A program made the position numbers and the translations under genes. This document shows positions 59,657-64,000 of a DNA stretch of 64,000 nt, piece by piece. The DNA comes from Asanoa ferruginea. GTDB taxonomy: Bacteria > Actinomycetota > Actinomycetes > Mycobacteriales > Micromonosporaceae. Every line of letters starts with the position of its first letter. Within the stretch, counting starts at the first letter, position 1. Below the pieces are notes generated by a model. It worked only from the letters and a program-made list of their open reading frames with translations, did not search any database and was not told the DNA's origin. The DNA lies in the NCBI RefSeq assembly GCF_003387075.1, contig NZ_QUMQ01000001.1, positions 4,402,001 to 4,466,000 of the forward strand, in the 5' to 3' direction.

Positions 59657-60760
59657 TCAGCGGTGGCTGGCCGCGACCTCGTAGAGCTTCTCCGGGCTGA
59701 CCGGGCCGATGAACACCCGGCCGTCATCGGTCAGCAGGCCGGTCACCAGCCGGCTGGTGAACAGTCGACCGCTGCCCCAGGCGCCACTGACCTTGGGAAG
59801 CTGGCCGAGCAGCCCGCTGATCTCCGGCGGTGCCTTGTCGGTGCTCTGGTCGAGCCTGGCCATCAGGACCGTGGTCCAGCCCTTGCCGATGACCGTGGGC
59901 TCAGCGCCCTTCTTGTCCGGCTGGGTCTGCTTCTCGGGCTGGGCCTTCTCCAGGTCCTTGAGCAGCTGGCCACCCTCGGTGACCTTGGTGCCGGCCGGCG
60001 GGTTGAAGGCGAACTGCGCGTCGTCGGGCCGGGCGAAGCTGACCATCGTGAAGGCGGCCTCGAACGCCGGCTTGTCGGAGGCGTTGGGGTAGACCCGGAA
60101 CCGCAGCGGCACGTGCTCCTTCGCGTCGATCGCGACGGAGATCTGGCCGACCAGCGAGTCGTGGTCACGCGGGGTCAGGTTGAGCTCGTAGGCGTCGCGG
60201 CCGGCGATCTTCGTCGAGCGCCCGACGCTCACCTGAGTGCTCGGGTCGATCGCCTTGAGCGCGAGGTCGGCCGCCTCCTGCGGAGTGGCCGGGAAGCCGG
60301 CAGGCGGCGCCCCGTGGTCGCCGCTGCCTTCCTTGATGGTCGTGTGGGTGGCCTGCTTGGCCTTGCTGCTCCAGGTCCAGGCGTCGGTGCCGTTGCGGAT
60401 CACGTCGGTCTGGGCGTTGGTGCCGACCAGGGAGATCCGGGCCTTGTCGGGGCCGGCGTACCAGACCCGCAGCGTGTGCTGGCCGTTGACCAGCGACATC
60501 AGGTTGTCGTCGCCGAGCAAGCCGGCCATGTTGAGGATCGGCGGCAGGCCCAGGTCGGCGCGCTGCACGACGGTGCCCGAGATGCCGTCGAGGCGGGCGG
60601 TCTGCAGGTCGACCAGGAGTTGGGCGGCGGAACGGTCGGGGAGGGTCGGGTCGGCCGCGCCGGCGACGGTGGCCACCGCGGCGCCGCCACCGATGACAGC
60701 GGCCGCGGCGGCCGCGGGCACCAGCCAGCGCAGCACCGGACGTTTGGTCAGAACAGACAT
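59657..60760 (-). CDS. LolA/RseB-like exported protein
   Basis: A 367-residue protein with a signal or anchor helix at the N-terminus (VLRWLVPAAAAAAVIGGGAAVATVAGA). The LolA/RseB-type beta-barrel pattern is AAQLLVDLQTARLDGISGTVVQRADLG, VWYAGPDKARISLVG, DAWTWSSKAKQATHT, GRDAYELNLTPRDHDSLVGQISVAID and FRVYPNASDKPAFEAAFTMVSF. A Lys/Gln-rich loop precedes a GSGRLFTSRLVTGLLTDDGRVFIGPV tail. It is encoded divergently from a two-component pair and may sense or carry a lipid for it. ATG 60760 follows GGAGG. Confidence 0.8.
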   Translation of the reverse strand: MSVLTKRPVLRWLVPAAAAAAVIGGGAAVATVAGAADPTLPDRSAAQLLVDLQTARLDGISGTVVQRADLGLPPILNMAGLLGDDNLMSLVNGQHTLRVWYAGPDKARISLVGTNAQTDVIRNGTDAWTWSSKAKQATHTTIKEGSGDHGAPPAGFPATPQEAADLALKAIDPSTQVSVGRSTKIAGRDAYELNLTPRDHDSLVGQISVAIDAKEHVPLRFRVYPNASDKPAFEAAFTMVSFARPDDAQFAFNPPAGTKVTEGGQLLKDLEKAQPEKQTQPDKKGAEPTVIGKGWTTVLMARLDQSTDKAPPEISGLLGQLPKVSGAWGSGRLFTSRLVTGLLTDDGRVFIGPVSPEKLYEVAASHR

Positions 60761-60856
60761 GGGTGGATACCTCCTGCGGAAGATGATGCCCGGTTGACGC
60801 TGTGACCCGGCTGAGAGTGCTGGGAACCGGTGGCCTCGGGATGGCACGCTTTGCTG

Positions 60857-61513
60857 GTGCGGTTGCTGGTGGTCGAAGACGAGGCGCGGCTGGCGTCGGC
60901 GCTCCAGCGCGGGCTCCAGGCGGAAGGCTTCGCGGTCGACGTCGCCGCCGACGGCCCCAGCGGCCTCGAGTTGGCCCGGCACGGCGAATACGACGCCATG
61001 ATCCTCGATGTGATGCTGCCCGGCCTGTCCGGCTATCGGGTGGTCCGCGCCCTGCGCGCCGAGGACCGCTGGCTCCCGGTGCTGATGCTGTCGGCCAAAG
61101 ACGGCGAATACGACCAGGCCGACGGGCTCGACTGCGGCGCTGACGACTATCTGACCAAGCCTTTCTCGTACGTCGTGCTGCTCGCCCGGTTGCGCGCGCT
61201 GTTGCGCCGGGGCGCACCGGCCCGCCCGGCGGTGCTGGAGGCCGGCGACCTGACCCTTGACCCGGCGCAGCGGACGGTGACCCGCGGTGGCAACCCGGTC
61301 GGGCTGACCGCGCGCGAGTTCGCCCTGCTGGAATACCTGATGCGGCGCACCGGCGAGGTGGTCTCCAAGACCGAGTTGCTCGACCACGTCTGGGACGCCA
61401 GCGTCGACACTGCGGAGAACGCGGTCGAGGTCTACGTCGGCTACCTGCGCCGCAAGATCGGCCGGGAGCGGCTGGAGACCGTGCGTGGCGCCGGCTACCG
61501 GTTGGCCTCGTGA
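60857..61513 (+). CDS. OmpR-family response regulator
   Basis: A 218-residue two-component regulator. The receiver domain has LLVVEDEARLASALQRG, the phospho-acceptor Asp in DAMILDVMLPGLSGYRV (near residue 51) and Lys in DDYLTKPFSYVVLLARL. The C-terminal winged helix has GLTAREFALLEYLMRRTGEVVSKTELLDHVWD and GRERLETVRGAGYRL. The start is GTG 60857. Its stop overlaps the GTG of the histidine kinase gene (GTGA), so the pair is co-translated. Confidence 0.93.
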   Translation: MRLLVVEDEARLASALQRGLQAEGFAVDVAADGPSGLELARHGEYDAMILDVMLPGLSGYRVVRALRAEDRWLPVLMLSAKDGEYDQADGLDCGADDYLTKPFSYVVLLARLRALLRRGAPARPAVLEAGDLTLDPAQRTVTRGGNPVGLTAREFALLEYLMRRTGEVVSKTELLDHVWDASVDTAENAVEVYVGYLRRKIGRERLETVRGAGYRLAS

Positions 61514-63309
61514 ACCCGCTCCGGTTCTGGCGGCGGCTGAGCCTGCGGGCCCGGCTGATGCTCATCGGCGTCACCGGCCTGGTCGGCGGCCTGCTGGTGG
61601 GCGGCATCCTGCTCGTCTCGGTGCTGGGCAACACGCTGCACCGCGGCGCCGAGGAAGACGCGGCCAACATCGCCACCGGAATGGCCGAGCTGATCGCCAA
61701 CGACTCGCTGCCGGACCCACTACCGGTCTCCGGCGACGACGTACGCGCCCAGGTGATCGACGGCCAGGGCCGGGTGGTGGCGGCGTCGCTGGAGGCCGAC
61801 CGCCTGGTCCCGTTCCTCTACCCTTCCGAGCGCCCTTCGTCCGGTGCCGAGAAGTCGACCACGGTCTACATCCCGGGCGACCGCATCGGCGTCAACGGCC
61901 CGGTGCAGGTGGTGGCGGTCCCGGCCGGCACGGCCGACCAGCCGCGCACGGTGCTGGTCGCCAAGTCGCTCAACGATCTCGTACGCAGCGTCAACCTGCT
62001 CAAAGAATCCCTGTTGGTCGCGTTCCCGCTGCTGGTGGCCCTGCTGGCGGCGATCGCCTGGCGAGTGATCGGTGCGACCCTGCGCCCGGTGGAAACCCTG
62101 CGCGTGGGCGCCGAGGCGATCGACGCCACCGCCGGCGCCGGCCGGCTGCCGTTACCGGAGTCCCGCGACGAGATCCACCGACTGGCGGTGACCCTCAACG
62201 GCATGCTGGCCCGGCTGGAGGGGGCGCGGGCCCGGCAGCGGGCGTTCATCGCCGACGCGGCGCACGAGTTGCGGTCGCCGCTGGCCAACCTGCGTACCCA
62301 ACTCGAAGTCGCACAGCGGATCGGCGACCCACCCGACACCGACGACCTGCTCGCCGACGTGGCGCGGCTCGGCCGGCTGGTCGACGACCTGCTCCTGCTG
62401 GCCCGCGCCGACGACCTGGCCGGGCGCCCTGACCCGGTGACCGGCCCGGTCGACGTCGGCGCCCTGCTCGCCGCCGTGGCGGCGCGCTATCCGACCAAGG
62501 TCGTCCTGCTCCCCGCTGAGGCAACGCTGTGGACGGTGGGCGACGAGTCGGCCCTCGACCGGGTGGTGGCCAACCTGCTCGACAACGCGGTCCGGCACGC
62601 CAACGCGCGGGTCGCCCTGGCCGCGACGGCGGCGGCCCGCGGCTGGGTCGAGATCACCGTGACCGACGACGGTCCGGGCGTGCCGGAGGCCGACCGCGAC
62701 CGGGTCTTCGATCGGTTCACCCGACTCGACGACGCCCGCGCCCGCGACGCGGGCGGCGCCGGGCTGGGGTTGTCGATCGTCCGGGAGCTGGTCGCCCAGC
62801 ACGGCGGCACGGTCGCACTCTCCGACGCCGGTCCAGGCTTAAGGGTCGCCGTCCGCCTGCCGGCGGCCGATCCCATGCTCGAACCCGCACCACCCCTGGA
62901 GTCCGCGCCGGTCGTGGAGCCCGCGCCCCGTCGCGCGGCACCGCCCGCCAAGGCGGCGCGGCCGGTCAGGCCGGTTGCCCTGGTAGAGGCCGCGCCACGG
63001 CTTGAAGCCGAGCCGGTGGCCGAGGCTTCAGAGCCGGTCGAGCCTGCCGCTGCGGTCGAGGCCGCGCCACGGCTTGAAGCCGAGCCGGTGGTCGAGGCTC
63101 CAAAGCCGGTCGAGGTCGCGCCACATCTGTCAGCCGTGCCGGATCTTGCGGCCGCGCCGTCGGTCGAGCCCGCCGCGCCGGTTGAGGGCAGTGCGGCGGT
63201 CGAGGCGGTGCGGCCGGTCGGAGCCGGCGCGGCGGTCGAGACCGCGCCGGCGGCTCAGCCGCGGTCGGTGCAGACCGGCTTGGCGTTGCCGACGACGCCG
63301 CCGGAATAG
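61510..63309 (+). CDS. Sensor histidine kinase with long Pro/Ala/Glu-rich C-terminal tail
   Basis: A 599-residue membrane kinase. Two membrane helices (about 17-42 and 170-190) flank an extracytoplasmic sensor; a HAMP stretch follows (RPVETLRVGAEAIDA). The phospho-acceptor His is in FIADAAHELRSPLANLRTQLEVA, with N box LDRVVANLLDNAVRHA, VTDDGPGVPEADRDRVFDRF and GGAGLGLSIVRELVAQHGG. The kinase core ends near residue 456, and 143 more residues follow, rich in Pro, Ala, Glu and Val with two copies of E-A-A-P-R-L-E-A-E-P-V. Such a cytoplasmic tail is unusual. The last 55 bp overlap the convergent gene. Confidence 0.9.
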   Translation: MNPLRFWRRLSLRARLMLIGVTGLVGGLLVGGILLVSVLGNTLHRGAEEDAANIATGMAELIANDSLPDPLPVSGDDVRAQVIDGQGRVVAASLEADRLVPFLYPSERPSSGAEKSTTVYIPGDRIGVNGPVQVVAVPAGTADQPRTVLVAKSLNDLVRSVNLLKESLLVAFPLLVALLAAIAWRVIGATLRPVETLRVGAEAIDATAGAGRLPLPESRDEIHRLAVTLNGMLARLEGARARQRAFIADAAHELRSPLANLRTQLEVAQRIGDPPDTDDLLADVARLGRLVDDLLLLARADDLAGRPDPVTGPVDVGALLAAVAARYPTKVVLLPAEATLWTVGDESALDRVVANLLDNAVRHANARVALAATAAARGWVEITVTDDGPGVPEADRDRVFDRFTRLDDARARDAGGAGLGLSIVRELVAQHGGTVALSDAGPGLRVAVRLPAADPMLEPAPPLESAPVVEPAPRRAAPPAKAARPVRPVALVEAAPRLEAEPVAEASEPVEPAAAVEAAPRLEAEPVVEAPKPVEVAPHLSAVPDLAAAPSVEPAAPVEGSAAVEAVRPVGAGAAVETAPAAQPRSVQTGLALPTTPPE

Positions 63310-64000
63310 ACCACGCCGACCACGAAGCAGTAGTCGCCCGTAGTGCCGAGGCCATAGACGACGTAGTTGTCGGTGCCGGCCGGCAATTCCTCGATCGCGC
63401 GGGGCTGCTGCCCGGTCGGCCCGGCCGAGATCACCACGGGTCCGGGGGCGCCGGCCGGGTAGGTCCAGCGCAGCGTGACCTGCTCGATTCCGTCGTCGAG
63501 AGAGACGCGCCCGGGCGCGGTGCCGGGCTTGGCGGTCGGCGGCGTCAGCGGAGCGCTGGACGTCGGCGGCGCGGCGCTCGGGCCGGCGGTCGGCGTCGTC
63601 GTGCGGCGGGCGGCCGGGGTGTCCGGGTCGACCAGCATGAAGCCGGCGATCACCGCGGCCGCGCCGAGCACCACGACCAGGAGGCCGGCGATCACCAGCG
63701 GGGCCACCCGGCGCTTGCGCGGCGGCTTGTAGGGGACCGGCAGCCGCTGGGGGAGCCGGCCCGGGTCGCCGCCGGACTCGATCTCGCGCGGGTATGCCGG
63801 TGCGGGCGGCGCGTCTTCGGGCCCACCGGGCAGCGAGGCCGCGCCCGGCGGGGAGCCCCACGCGTCGCGTTCCCAGCCGTCGTCGGGCGGGTCGGCGTCG
63901 GGGGCGGCCCAGCGTTCGTCGGCAGCACTCCGGCCGGACCACGCCTCGTCGGAGCCACGCCCGACCCCCCAGCCGTCGCCGCCCTCCCACTCGTCTCCGG
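63255..64000 (-). CDS. Membrane protein with extracellular Fn3-like domain, N-terminus outside the window
   Basis: A frame running in from the right edge gives at least 247 residues. The visible N-terminal part is disordered and rich in Asp, Gly, Trp and Pro, then a basic YKPPRKRRV stretch precedes one membrane helix (APLVIAGLLVVVLGAAAVIAGFML). A Thr/Pro/Ala linker leads to an Fn3-like domain (GRVSLDDGIEQVTLRWTYPAG to VCTDRG) with two cysteines. The orientation is cytoplasmic N-terminus, extracellular C-terminus. The function is unknown. Confidence 0.75.
   Translation of the reverse strand, partial: GDEWEGGDGWGVGRGSDEAWSGRSAADERWAAPDADPPDDGWERDAWGSPPGAASLPGGPEDAPPAPAYPREIESGGDPGRLPQRLPVPYKPPRKRRVAPLVIAGLLVVVLGAAAVIAGFMLVDPDTPAARRTTTPTAGPSAAPPTSSAPLTPPTAKPGTAPGRVSLDDGIEQVTLRWTYPAGAPGPVVISAGPTGQQPRAIEELPAGTDNYVVYGLGTTGDYCFVVGVVYSGGVVGNAKPVCTDRG

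Overview
The window is very GC-rich DNA. It has many GTG starts, short intergenic gaps, F420-type LLM oxidoreductases, a DUF397/XRE pair and a HelD-family motor protein. All of this fits a filamentous actinobacterium, probably of the Micromonosporaceae. The family is an inference from gene content and no search was possible. No prophage, plasmid, insertion sequence or CRISPR array was recognised, so the window reads as ordinary chromosome with accessory stretches.

Layout. 1-2.8 kb: a membrane protein cut by the left edge, then a DUF397 protein and XRE/DUF5753 regulator behind a cluster of TGCACGTGCA palindromes, and small hypothetical genes. 2.86-3.17 kb: a minus-strand tRNA operon (Gly-GCC, Cys-GCA, Val-GAC) ending in a hairpin. 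3.3-5.8 kb: a methyltransferase, a cysteine-free (zinc-independent type) ribosomal protein L36, and a FUSC transporter-like protein. 5.8-7.25 kb: the only large non-coding tract, with about 12 degenerate 59-bp tandem repeats, dispersed inverted repeat elements and a 17-bp perfect stem-loop. 7.25-24.7 kb: mixed metabolic and secreted genes, including an aldo/keto reductase-TetR unit with matching operators, a DUF4331 protein, a CPT-family kinase, a secreted haem peroxidase with a cellulose-binding CBM2 domain, an M14 carboxypeptidase, a fasciclin lipoprotein, a pentapeptide-repeat protein and HelD. 24.7-33.7 kb: a DUF1800/DUF1501 pair, hydrolases, a LysR regulator, a Ser/Thr kinase and a secreted protein carrying a 42-bp minisatellite. 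33.7-41.7 kb: threonine synthase, a GlxA regulator, an isochorismatase-like hydrolase, a coupled redox two-component operon (receiver-FAD oxidoreductase, CNB-histidine kinase, HAD hydrolase), and a PheS-related ligase behind an attenuator-like leader. 41.7-49 kb: an HTH/Clp-N operon, an ArsR-SRPBCC fusion with two operators, and lipid or envelope genes (DUF1295, diacylglycerol-kinase-like, YihY, double PAP2, EEP phosphatase). 49-58.7 kb: a plant-polysaccharide island (GH9 cellulase, PL11 rhamnogalacturonan lyase, GH5 mannanase, each with CBM2) with a CebR-like operator, interrupted by two LLM oxidoreductases and a 4'-phosphopantetheinyl transferase. 58.7-64 kb: NAD kinase, a LolA/RseB-like secreted protein divergent from an OmpR-type two-component pair, and an Fn3-like membrane protein cut by the right edge.

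How the genes work together. The GH9, PL11 and GH5 enzymes and the CBM2 peroxidase would attack plant cell wall outside the cell, with the GH9-PL11 unit probably induced by cello-oligosaccharides through a CebR-like LacI repressor. Several small regulators sit beside paired palindromes that look like their own operators (TetR/AKR, ArsR-SRPBCC, HTH/Clp-N). The receiver-oxidoreductase/histidine-kinase operon and the leader-controlled PheS-like ligase are the least understood coherent units. All function calls come from motif reading only.
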